Under the pieces are notes generated by a model that did no database searches, was not told the DNA's origin, and worked only from the letters and a program-made list of their open reading frames with translations. Positions 39,426 to 47,973 of a stretch of DNA of 64,000 nucleotides are shown piece by piece. The stretch spans positions 124,001 to 188,000 of the forward strand of contig NZ_CABFLN010000016.1 in NCBI RefSeq assembly GCF_901873445.1, in the 5' to 3' direction. The translations under genes and the position numbers were made by a program. Each line of letters opens with the position of its first letter. The first letter of the stretch is position 1. The stretch comes from Gemella haemolysans (lineage in GTDB: Bacteria; Bacillota; Bacilli; Staphylococcales; Gemellaceae).

Positions 39426-40250
39426 ATGACATATTATGAAAATATTGTAGAAACTGCAAACTACATAAAGAAATATTTTGGGGAGCCTATCGACTATGCA
39501 GTAGTTTTAGGAAGTGGTATTACACTTGAACTTGAAGATCAACAAGAACTTGGTTATGAGGCTATTCCACTTTTCCCAGGAAATAAACACGCTAATCGAG
39601 TTAAAGGACATGCTAACAAACTAACTTTTGGCAAAATCTCTGGTAAAAACGTATTAGTATTAAACGGTCGCCTTCACTTCTATGAAGGATACAGCATGAA
39701 AGATGTTGCTTTTATGACATATGTTGTTAAATTTTTAGGAGTAAAAGGATTATTCATAACTAATGCATGTGGAGCTATTAACACAAACTTCACTGAAGGT
39801 GATATCGTGTGTCTTGACGACTTTATTTCACTAGTGAGTAAAAACCCTCTAATGGGAGAAAATGATCCACGTCTAGGTGAAAGATTCGTTGATATGACTA
39901 CACCATTCGATCCATATCTAGTAGAAAACTTACACAATTCTGCTAAAAAACTAGATATTACTTTACATACCGGTGTTTATGGATTCTTCCAAGGTCCATA
40001 CTTTGAAACACGTGCTGAAATTCGTGCATTCAAAACAATGGGATGTGATCTTGTAGGAATGTCTACAGTTCCAGAAGTAATCGCTGCAAACCACGCATCA
40101 CTTCCTGTAGCAGTTTTAGCTTGCGCTACTAATATGGCAACAGGGATACAAGAGAAAAAACACGACCATGAACACGTACTAAAAACTGCTCAAAAAATTA
40201 GTATAAACCTGAAAAATCTTTTAATTGAAACATTAGAAAACTTAAAATAG
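39426..40250 (+). CDS. Purine nucleoside phosphorylase, trimeric type
   Basis: Splits inosine and guanosine with phosphate to base and ribose-1-phosphate; 274 aa, cytoplasmic. Family blocks are VVLGSGITLE near residue 25-34, GKNVLVLNGRLHFYEGYS near 64-81, FITNACGAIN near 107-116, and MSTVPEVIAANH near 211-222, where the base-binding residues lie. It starts the plus-strand pair with the HIT gene and fits the neighbouring nucleoside importer. Symbol could be punA or deoD by tradition. Confidence 0.92.
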   Translation: MTYYENIVETANYIKKYFGEPIDYAVVLGSGITLELEDQQELGYEAIPLFPGNKHANRVKGHANKLTFGKISGKNVLVLNGRLHFYEGYSMKDVAFMTYVVKFLGVKGLFITNACGAINTNFTEGDIVCLDDFISLVSKNPLMGENDPRLGERFVDMTTPFDPYLVENLHNSAKKLDITLHTGVYGFFQGPYFETRAEIRAFKTMGCDLVGMSTVPEVIAANHASLPVAVLACATNMATGIQEKKHDHEHVLKTAQKISINLKNLLIETLENLK

Positions 40251-40263
40251 AAGGAGTAAAATT

Positions 40264-40692
40264 ATGGAAAAAACTATTTTCGAAAAAATCATTGATGGAG
40301 AAATCCCAAGTTACAAAGTCTACGAAGATGAATATGTATACAGCTTTTTAGATGTATTTCCTATAACAAAAGGACATACATTAGTAATACCTAAAAAACA
40401 TAGTAGAAATATTTTTGACTGTGATCCTGAGACTGCAGCAAATATTGGACGAGTTCTTCCGAAAATCGCTAATGCAGTAAAAGAAGCATATGGTTGTGAT
40501 GGAGTTAACATCTTCCAAAACAACGAAGAATACGCTGGGCAAAGTGTCTTCCACCTTCACTTCCACATTGTACCAAGATACAAAGATAAAGATACAAACT
40601 TCGATAACTTAGAAGTTAAATGGCCACCACAAAAAGTTGAGCCTGCAGAATTTGAAGAAATTCAAAAAGCGATCGCTGATAGATTAGCATAA
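40264..40692 (+). CDS. HIT family protein
   Basis: A 142-aa histidine-triad nucleotide hydrolase. The triad HLHFHIVPR lies near residues 97-105, with CDGVNIFQNNEEYAGQ before it. HinT-type proteins cleave AMP from phosphoramidates. It follows the phosphorylase gene by 13 bp. Confidence 0.92.
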   Translation: MEKTIFEKIIDGEIPSYKVYEDEYVYSFLDVFPITKGHTLVIPKKHSRNIFDCDPETAANIGRVLPKIANAVKEAYGCDGVNIFQNNEEYAGQSVFHLHFHIVPRYKDKDTNFDNLEVKWPPQKVEPAEFEEIQKAIADRLA

Positions 40693-40695
40693 AAC

Positions 40696-40740
40696 AAAAA
40701 GATAGCTAGATAAAATTTTATTTACCTAGCTATCTTTCTT
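40696..40740. terminator. Bidirectional terminator between HIT gene and YtxH-like gene
   Basis: Arms AAAGATAGCTAG and CTAGCTATCTTT flank a 17-nt loop. The two convergent genes share it, and its right edge touches the stop of the minus-strand gene. Confidence 0.8.
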
Positions 40741-41419
40741 ATTTTCCTTCTTTTGATGCAAATAAAGATACGATAGAATCTAGAGTTGTTTTTGGTTTTT
40801 CCTCAACTTCCTCTTCTAATTCTTCATGTACTTCTTCTGCTTTTTCAATAACTGGAGCTACAACCTCATGAATTTCTTCTACAGTCGGCTCAACTTTTTC
40901 TTCGTAGTGAGTTTCAGCAACTTCTTTTGCTTCCTCTACAAAATCACTAGTACTTTCAAAAGTTGACTCAACAACCGGTGAAACTGTTTCTTCCACTTTT
41001 CCTACTACTGGTTCAGTCACTTCTTCTACCTTTTCAACTACAGGTTCTACTACTTCTTGCACTTTTTCTACTACAGGTTCTGCAACCTCTTTTACTTCTT
41101 CGACTTTTTCAGTTGTTTCAGCTACTACTTCTTCTTCTGCTTTAGCACCTAATTCAACAAAGTTTTCCTCTAATTTTTCAACTTCTTCAGTTGCTGTTAA
41201 TTCCTCTAATTTTTCTTTAGCAACATCTTTTTCTTCTTGTACTTTTGCTTCTAATTCTTGAGTTTTCTCATTAATGTAGGCCGTTAATTTCTCAATACCA
41301 TTTTTAGTATTTTCCTTTAATAAATCTTTGTGTTTTTCTAACTCTTTAGGATTTTTATAATAATAAGCTCCTAATGCACTCACTGCTCCTAATAAAGCAC
41401 CTTTAAAAATTTTACCCAT
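40739..41419 (-). CDS. YtxH-like protein with Glu/Val-rich repeats
   Basis: A 226-aa protein. A short hydrophobic N-terminus (GALLGAVSALGAYYYKN, about 7-23) could anchor it in the membrane, as in YtxH/GvpP-like proteins. The rest is highly acidic and largely helical; residues about 110-150 hold tandem 9-11-residue units of the form EPVVEKVEEV. Composition suggests a long coiled rod. Function unknown. Strong AGGAGGAA ribosome binding site; monocistronic. Confidence 0.75.
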   Translation of the reverse strand: MGKIFKGALLGAVSALGAYYYKNPKELEKHKDLLKENTKNGIEKLTAYINEKTQELEAKVQEEKDVAKEKLEELTATEEVEKLEENFVELGAKAEEEVVAETTEKVEEVKEVAEPVVEKVQEVVEPVVEKVEEVTEPVVGKVEETVSPVVESTFESTSDFVEEAKEVAETHYEEKVEPTVEEIHEVVAPVIEKAEEVHEELEEEVEEKPKTTLDSIVSLFASKEGK

Positions 41420-41531
41420 ATTTGAATTCCTCCTAATTTCTTATCAGTATTGATTTTAACAAAAAAATCAAATAATGTAAAGGATTTAAAGGCTTTTATT
41501 TTTATAGATTAACCTTTTATTCTCTTAAAAT

Positions 41532-41587
41532 TCAAAAAATTATAGAAGCAATAATCAAATATTTTACTTGAATACCGCTTCTATAAA
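41532..41587 (-). terminator. Terminator after nrdD
   Basis: Arms TATAGAAGC and GCTTCTATA with a long AT-rich loop, followed by ATTTTTTG on the minus strand. Confidence 0.7.
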
Positions 41588-41596
41588 TAATTATTT

Positions 41597-43780
41597 TTAT
41601 TTTAAGTGTTTAACCCTTGCTACAATTTCCTTATGACGACCTTTAATCATCGGACGAGCTTGTGGATTCCCTAGGTATCCACATGTTCTTTTTACTACAT
41701 CGCAACTTTTCGGATCTCTATTTCCACACTCAGGACATTTGAAACCTTTTTTAGTCGGTTCAAATTCTCCCTCATAACCACATTTATAACAATGGTCAAT
41801 CGGTGTATTTGTTCCAAGGTATCCCACTTTGTCATATGCAAAATCCCAAACCGCTTCTAGTGCCTTAGGATTTTGTTTTAGCACCGGATATTCACAATAA
41901 TGGATAAATCCACCGCTAGCGTAATAAGGATAATCTTTTTCAAAATCTAGTTTTTCAAATGGAGTTGGATTTTTTCTAACATCGTAGTGATATGAATTAG
42001 TATAATATTCCTTATCAGTTATGTTTTCAACTATACCAAATTTCTCAGTATCCATACGACAGAATCTATCAGTTAGAGATTCACTAGGTGTTGAATAAAT
42101 ACTATACCAATAATCCCCTTCTTCAGTCCACTTATCAACGCATTCTTTCATATAACGCATAATATCTAATGTAAATTCCTTCGCTTCAGGATTTTTCTCC
42201 CAGTCACCACCATAAAATACACTCGCAACCTCATATAATCCAATATAACCTAGTGATAATGTAGAACGTTTATTATCAAAAAGTTGTTTCACCCTATCGT
42301 CAGGTTTAAGTCGTTTTCCAAATGCCCCGTGCATATAAAGAATTGGTGCATTTTGAGGTTTTGCTTCACCACAACGTTTCGCTCTATAATCTAAAGCATC
42401 TTTACAAATTGCTAATCTTTCTTTAAAGATTTCCCAAAATTCATCTTTACTACCCTTAGATTCTAGCGCTATTCTAGGAAGATTTAAAGTTACTACACCA
42501 AGGTTCATACGACCACTTTCCACAAGCTCGCCTTGTTCATTTCTCCACGCAGGTAAAAATGATCTACATCCCATAGGAGTTTTACAGCTTCCTGTTATCT
42601 TCGTAATTGTATCATACATCAAAACATCTGGATACATTCTTTGAGTTGCACATGATAAGGCAAGTTCTTTTACATCATAATTTGAATCTGTTGGTTTTAA
42701 GTTCAAGCCATCTTTAATAACAAAAATCAACTTAGGAAAAATAGCTGTTCTTTTTTCTTTTCCTAAACCATCTATTCTAACTTGCAGAATTGCTTTTTGT
42801 ATTTCTTTTTCAAAATATCCCTCACCTAAACCAAAACCTAATGATGTAAATGGTGTTTGTCCTTGTGATGAATATAAAGTATTTATTTCATATTCTAAGG
42901 ACTGCATAGCATCGAAAATATCTTTTTTTGTTTTTTTATCTGCAAAAGCTTTTTGTTTTTCTTCGTCATCAATCCACTCTTGAGCTATTTTTAAATTTTT
43001 CTCATAATTTAATTTAGCAAAAGGAGCAAGTACCTCATCTATTCTATCAGCACTACATCCGCCGTATTGACTTGATGCCACATTTGCTATTATTTGTGCC
43101 ATTTGAGCTGTTGCTGTTTGAATACTTTTCGGACTATCTACATCTGCATTTCCTATTTTAAATCCTTTTGTCAGCATCTCTTTAAAATCGATTAAACAAC
43201 AGTTTGTTAAAGGTTGATACGGAGAATAATCTAAATCATGGTAGTGAATATCTCCTTTTTGATGAGCATTTGCCACATGATTCGGTAACATTTTAAGCCC
43301 TATTGCTTTGGCTACTATACCACTCGTTAAATCCCTATGAGTATTAAACACCAAGCTATCTTTATTGGCATTTTCATTAACTACATTTTCATCGCGATTA
43401 ACTAGTTTTTCAATAGCTACATTAATATCTAAGCTGCGTTCACGCTCGATATCACGCATACTTCTATATCCAACATACTCTTCATAAATCGCCTCTTCAC
43501 CAAGTGTAAGTAGCGTATGTTCTACTATATTTTGTAACTCATAGATTTTAATATTATCTTTGAATCTATTTCCTATTTCTATAATGACATTATCTACAAT
43601 CCCATCAATATTAACGCTATGATTTTTTCCAAATACAGAATGAACAGCCTTTTCTATCGCTTTATAAATTTTCTCAGCATCAAACTTAACTATTCTTCCA
43701 TCCCTCTTGATTACTAATAAATTTTTTGTTAAATTATCCATCTTTGCTTTTGTATATGAATATAAATTACTACTACGCAT
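41597..43780 (-). CDS. nrdD: Anaerobic ribonucleoside-triphosphate reductase, large subunit
   Basis: Oxygen-sensitive glycyl radical enzyme that makes deoxynucleotides without oxygen; 727 aa. An ATP-cone (VIKRDGRIVKFDAEKIYKAI) opens the protein, the core contains GCRSFLPAW, and the C-terminus has the zinc site CYKCG with CPECGN and the radical loop RTCGYLGN, with Gly about 25 residues from the end. The ATG at 43778-43780 is chosen for the GAGG before it. The activase gene nrdG is not adjacent. Confidence 0.95.
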   Translation of the reverse strand: MRSSNLYSYTKAKMDNLTKNLLVIKRDGRIVKFDAEKIYKAIEKAVHSVFGKNHSVNIDGIVDNVIIEIGNRFKDNIKIYELQNIVEHTLLTLGEEAIYEEYVGYRSMRDIERERSLDINVAIEKLVNRDENVVNENANKDSLVFNTHRDLTSGIVAKAIGLKMLPNHVANAHQKGDIHYHDLDYSPYQPLTNCCLIDFKEMLTKGFKIGNADVDSPKSIQTATAQMAQIIANVASSQYGGCSADRIDEVLAPFAKLNYEKNLKIAQEWIDDEEKQKAFADKKTKKDIFDAMQSLEYEINTLYSSQGQTPFTSLGFGLGEGYFEKEIQKAILQVRIDGLGKEKRTAIFPKLIFVIKDGLNLKPTDSNYDVKELALSCATQRMYPDVLMYDTITKITGSCKTPMGCRSFLPAWRNEQGELVESGRMNLGVVTLNLPRIALESKGSKDEFWEIFKERLAICKDALDYRAKRCGEAKPQNAPILYMHGAFGKRLKPDDRVKQLFDNKRSTLSLGYIGLYEVASVFYGGDWEKNPEAKEFTLDIMRYMKECVDKWTEEGDYWYSIYSTPSESLTDRFCRMDTEKFGIVENITDKEYYTNSYHYDVRKNPTPFEKLDFEKDYPYYASGGFIHYCEYPVLKQNPKALEAVWDFAYDKVGYLGTNTPIDHCYKCGYEGEFEPTKKGFKCPECGNRDPKSCDVVKRTCGYLGNPQARPMIKGRHKEIVARVKHLK

Positions 43781-44186
43781 GTTATCCCTCATTCCTCTTT
43801 TAAATTTCAATTTATAAAAACATTATAATACTATCTTATCTCAAAAAATAACTACTGTCTATAACAAATATTTCCCGGAAATCCAGAAACCTTATTACAT
43901 AGCCTTTGAATGAATTTGTGAATTTTTTTAGCCTTACTGTTTTCTTCTCGCAAACTTGAAAACATTGCTATATAAACGATTATACAAATTTACATATACT
44001 TCTGTATTAAAATTTCTCTTGTTTAATTTGTGATACAGTTTCTTCAATCTTTACTTAATAACAATTAAAAATGATATTTAAAAAGTTCACTTATAACCAA
44101 AAAAATTATTTATTTATTACTTAAACTATATTTTAATAAGGAAATTTATGATAAAATTGTATTAAAGAACAAAGTGAGATAAATAT
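43781..44186. other. Divergent intergenic region between nrdD and relQ-like gene
   Basis: About 400 bp of AT-rich DNA with no ORF. Toward the right gene TG-A-TAAAAT (44149-44157) could be an extended -10. I found no convincing NrdR box. Confidence 0.4.
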
Positions 44187-44879
44187 ATGAAAAAAACACA
44201 AATTGAAAAATTAACAGACCAGTTATTTTCTATGGAAAATAACAACTCATTATTAATAAACGAATTAGAACCATATGTAGAATTATTCATGCACTATGAG
44301 TGTGCAATGCTTGAAATAGAAACAAAACTTAACGTATTCGATAAAGAGTTTTCTCTTCACGGAGAAAGCAATCCTATTGAATCAGTCACTACTAGATTAA
44401 AAACTCCCGTTAGTTTAATGAACAAACTAAAACGACTGAACCTACCTTTTGATATTGATACTATAAAAAATAATATTTACGATGTCGCAGGAGTACGTGT
44501 AATATGCTCATTTAAAAATGATGTTTACAAGTTAGTAGATGCTCTTAAACAACAAGACGATTTAACGGTAATCGCTGAGAAAGACTATATTAAAAATTAT
44601 AAAGATAATGGTTATAGAAGCTATCACCTTATTGTAAAAGTTCCTATTTTCTTGTCTGATAAAGTTGAACATGTTGCTGTTGAAGTTCAATTTAGAACTA
44701 TAGCAATGGATTTCTGGGCAAGTTTAGAACATAAACTTAGATACAAGAAAAATCTAAGCGAAGAAAAAGAAAAAGAAATCGAACGACGCCTATTACTTTG
44801 TGCTGAAATAAGTGCCAAGTTAGACAATCAAATGCAAAAAGTTAAAGAAATTATTGAAGACGATTCACAATTTTTATAA
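44187..44879 (+). CDS. relQ: Small alarmone synthetase (GTP pyrophosphokinase, RelQ/YjbM type)
   Basis: Makes (p)ppGpp from ATP and GDP/GTP; single-domain, 230 aa, cytoplasmic. Synthetase motifs: SVTTRLKTPVSLMNKLKR near residues 65-82, YDVAGVRVICSF near 98-109, YKDNGYRSYHLIVKVP near 142-157 and EVQFRTIAMDFWASLEHKLRY near 171-191. No hydrolase or regulatory domains. Monocistronic, with its own terminator. Confidence 0.92.
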   Translation: MKKTQIEKLTDQLFSMENNNSLLINELEPYVELFMHYECAMLEIETKLNVFDKEFSLHGESNPIESVTTRLKTPVSLMNKLKRLNLPFDIDTIKNNIYDVAGVRVICSFKNDVYKLVDALKQQDDLTVIAEKDYIKNYKDNGYRSYHLIVKVPIFLSDKVEHVAVEVQFRTIAMDFWASLEHKLRYKKNLSEEKEKEIERRLLLCAEISAKLDNQMQKVKEIIEDDSQFL

Positions 44880-44885
44880 AATAAA

Positions 44886-44932
44886 AGAACCTCTAATATT
44901 AGGTAAAACAACCCTATATTAGAGGTTTATTA
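44886..44932. terminator. Bidirectional terminator after relQ
   Basis: Arms AACCTCTAATATTAGG and CCCTATATTAGAGGTT, followed by TATTAAA; it also lies just past the end of the broken permease on the other strand. Confidence 0.8.
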
Positions 44933-44944
44933 AATTGATGCAAA

Positions 44945-46466
44945 CTACTTTTCTACGCTGTGCTTCATCGAATAACTAAAGTAAATTACTAATCCAACTA
45001 AAATCCAACATCCGAATATTATCCATGTAGATAATTGAATCCCATATAATAATACAATAAATAATAATATAGAAATTATAGGTAAGTATGGCATTCCTGG
45101 CATAGTAAAACCACGCTTAGAATTAGGATACTGTTTTCTTATTATAATTATCGAATAACTAACCAACGTAAATGGAAGTGACTCAAAAATCGTGATTTCG
45201 TAGAAATCGATTTTGTCGAGTCACTCCCGCACAGTTTATTAGATATCTAAAAAGTTTTTACAAAACGAATTTAGATATCAATAAACCACTGCGTCTATGA
45301 GTTTTCATGTAAACTATTTTTAAAATCTAGTACTTTTGGATCAGCCCCTAAATCTGCTAACTGTCCTAATGGTAAAAAACCTGTTAGTAATGCCATTAAT
45401 ATTCCTACACCTATTGTCGTTGAACCTGGTACTCCATTTTTATTTAATTCCGTTAATTTTTTAGGTAATAATCCGTCTCTACTCATTGTAAATAAAATCC
45501 TAATTGAAGCGGACATAGTAGCTAATGGTCCTGCTAATAAATCAATTACAGCTCCCAGTGATATTATCCCTGCAATCTTATCTTGTCCTACTGCTTCTAG
45601 AACATAAGCCAGAGCATCACCTTTTCCTAATTGTGAGTAGGGTACCATTCCTATTAAAACAAGACATACAATAATATAGAACGCCGTACAAATTAGCAAT
45701 GTAATTATAATAGCTCTTGGTAGAGACTTCTGAGGATTTATAGTTTCTTCAGCTGAAGTTGATATTGTATCAAATCCAAGATATGCAAAGAAAACTGTCG
45801 TAGCTCCTACCATAATCCCTGATAAACCTTGAGGAGCGAAGTCATTTGTCCAATTATGAGGTTTCACATAAAATACTCCAACTAACACAAATAAAATTAT
45901 TACAGCAATCTTAGTAACTACCATAAAATTATTAACAAACTTACTACTACTCGTTCCTTTAAACAATACAATCATTATTAATAAAACTACAGAAATCGCC
46001 AAAAGATTTCCATAACCCCCCTCACTAGGTAGACTTGTAAATTTCTTTGGAACAATGACGCCAAAACCTTCTAGTAAATTTTTAAAATAACTAGACCAAC
46101 CGTTTGCAATCGCAGCACCAGCAATTATATAACTTCCTCCAAGAAGCCAGCCCATTGAATGGGCAACAATCTCACCTAATGTCATGTAACTATAAGTATA
46201 AACACTTCCACTAGATGGTATCGCAGACGATAACTCGGAATAATATAAAGCTGTTAATCCACAAGCTAAACCAGCAATTAAAAATGAAAAAATTACCGAT
46301 GAACCCACTTTAGATGATGCTTCGCCCGTTAGAACAAGAATACCGGAACCAATTACAGAACCTACTCCTAAGAGAATTAAATCCATAGTTTTCATAGTTG
46401 GTTTTAAAGTTTTTTTACCACTTTCTCCGAGGATCCTTTCCAATGTTTTTTTCTAAAAATCCTCAT
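44945..46466 (-). pseudogene. APC-family amino acid permease, disrupted
   Basis: A 12-helix amino acid permease (YfnA/CAT-like) broken at two points. The true start looks like ATG 46464-46466 with GGGGAG upstream, giving MRIFRKK; a seven-base A tract at 46446-46452 (T on the plus strand) appears one base short, throwing this start out of frame with the body (ERILGESGKKTLKPTMK onward). Near the end, after GQLADL, the frame runs into the dispersed repeat at 45174-45348 and stops at 45295; the last 70 codons (TLVSYSIIIIRKQYPN onward) resume beyond it. Residual transport is unlikely. Confidence 0.85.
45174..45348. repeat. Dispersed element, copy 2, inside the permease gene
   Basis: Same element as 27891-28063, with both hairpins, the CACTGCGTCTATGAG word and the GATCAGCCCC right end. 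The first hairpin is better kept here (GTGACTC with GAGTCAC). Its placement within coding sequence shows that the element can insert. Confidence 0.85.
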
Positions 46467-46820
46467 CAATCTCCCCTCCCATTATTCATTCAAATTACTT
46501 TTTCATCTCTTCCTTAAACTCATACTTCAATAAACTAAAGAGTGGGAATAACTCTCCCAATATTAAAGAAACTAGAACATCGTGAACTTATAATTATTCC
46601 ATTGCTAAATTACTTCACATAGTTCTCTAGAGAGTTAGTAATACTCTATTTTAGTATCAATAAACTATCCAAAACTATATTTACTAATATTATAATTATA
46701 TAACAACTCTAATCTCTCTAATTAACATCATTTAAAAGTTATTCCCACTTAAATTAATATTTAACTTATATTATCTTCTTACTTCTAATGTTTAATTAAT
46801 AACAATTTTAATCTTTTTTC
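46467..46820. other. Intergenic region with 13-bp inverted repeats
   Basis: About 350 bp with no ORF. AGTGGGAATAACT at 46541-46553 is matched by its exact complement at 46737-46749, enclosing about 209 bp. This could be the remains of a small mobile element or coincidence. No terminator is evident after grdD. Confidence 0.45.
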
Positions 46821-47963
46821 TTATTTTGAAATATATCCTGCATCTTTTAGAATTTCTTTTGCATTTGGTTTCTTAGAAGAATTTACTAGAACTATTGGTC
46901 CTGTGCATCCCATTCCACTTTCTGCATAGATACCTTGTTTCCATAATAATTTCGTAGCATCTTCAAGATCCAAAATGTCTACTCCTGATATTTGTGAAGT
47001 TACTACTTCTTTCTCAGGTACTTTTACTTCCTCAGTATTTGATCCTTCTTTTTTAACTTTTAATTTTGAAATTAGTTCCCCTAATTTGGCATTATTTGCT
47101 TTTTTGTATTCTAGTTTAGCTATTTCATTAACTTTACCTTTAGCTATTTCATAAGCATATTTAAGCGCATTAGCTACAACTGGTGAGCCTGATGCTCTCG
47201 ATAAGATTAATATTCTTCTATCATAATCTTCACCAACACCTGGACCATAACCATAGCCACTAGCCTCATAATCTCCACCTGTATTAAATGCTGAAAATAC
47301 CTTCATAAACAAGTTCCCAGTCAATGAATCAACAACCATAACGTCTGGTGTAGCCATTAATAAATCGTTACCTCTCATTACTGATCCACCATCTGCTCTT
47401 TGTGATGTTGCAAATTCAAAATTGTACCCATTACCTTTAAGGTCTAATAATATTTTTTCAACTTGTCTTGCACCTTCTACATTTGCAATTCCTACTGTAG
47501 GATTTTCTATTCCTAGTGATTTCGCAGTTGCAATACCGTATAATGTATTTCTCACCATAGCTTCTACTCTATTAGTAGCAGAAGTACCTGTAGTTGTCGC
47601 AAGAAGTATTTCGCGCCCTCTAGCAGGTGTAATAACCCTTCCTACTGTAGATACTCCAATTGGGAAGTTATAGTGCATTGTAACACAAGATGCTATTTCC
47701 CCTTTATCTAATAGGTCTTCCATAATTTTGTGAGCTTCTTCTTCATCTTTTGCTTCATATGATTCAAAGTCCTTATGTCCTTCACCTATTAAAACTATAT
47801 CGAATATAGGATTTTTAGCTAATATCGCACCTTGAACTAAATTTTCAAAGCCGTGTTCACTACCTAAAGTTGTTAAACCAACTTTTAATTTTTTGCCAAA
47901 GTTTCCTGTTTCTATGGCATTAGCTACTTCTAGCAATACTTCTGATATAATTTTTTTACTCAT
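46821..47963 (-). CDS. grdD: Glycine/sarcosine/betaine reductase complex protein C, alpha subunit
   Basis: With GrdC it turns the Se-carboxymethyl intermediate and phosphate into acetyl phosphate; 380 aa, PlsX-like fold. The catalytic-type Cys lies in GMGCTGPIVLVNSSKK near residue 356. Other blocks are GLTTLGSEHGFENLVQGA near 29-46 and ANVEGARQVEKILLDLKG. It follows grdC by 10 bp and ends the operon. Confidence 0.95.
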   Translation of the reverse strand: MSKKIISEVLLEVANAIETGNFGKKLKVGLTTLGSEHGFENLVQGAILAKNPIFDIVLIGEGHKDFESYEAKDEEEAHKIMEDLLDKGEIASCVTMHYNFPIGVSTVGRVITPARGREILLATTTGTSATNRVEAMVRNTLYGIATAKSLGIENPTVGIANVEGARQVEKILLDLKGNGYNFEFATSQRADGGSVMRGNDLLMATPDVMVVDSLTGNLFMKVFSAFNTGGDYEASGYGYGPGVGEDYDRRILILSRASGSPVVANALKYAYEIAKGKVNEIAKLEYKKANNAKLGELISKLKVKKEGSNTEEVKVPEKEVVTSQISGVDILDLEDATKLLWKQGIYAESGMGCTGPIVLVNSSKKPNAKEILKDAGYISK

Positions 47964-47973
47964 AGTATCACCC

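Noticed and set aside
40963-41145. Plus-strand Leu-rich ORF
   Set aside because: Mirror of the Glu/Val repeats in the YtxH-like gene; a codon artefact of the repeat on the other strand.
46467-46820. T-box leader before the permease
   Set aside because: The conserved T-box AGGGTGGNACC sequence is absent.
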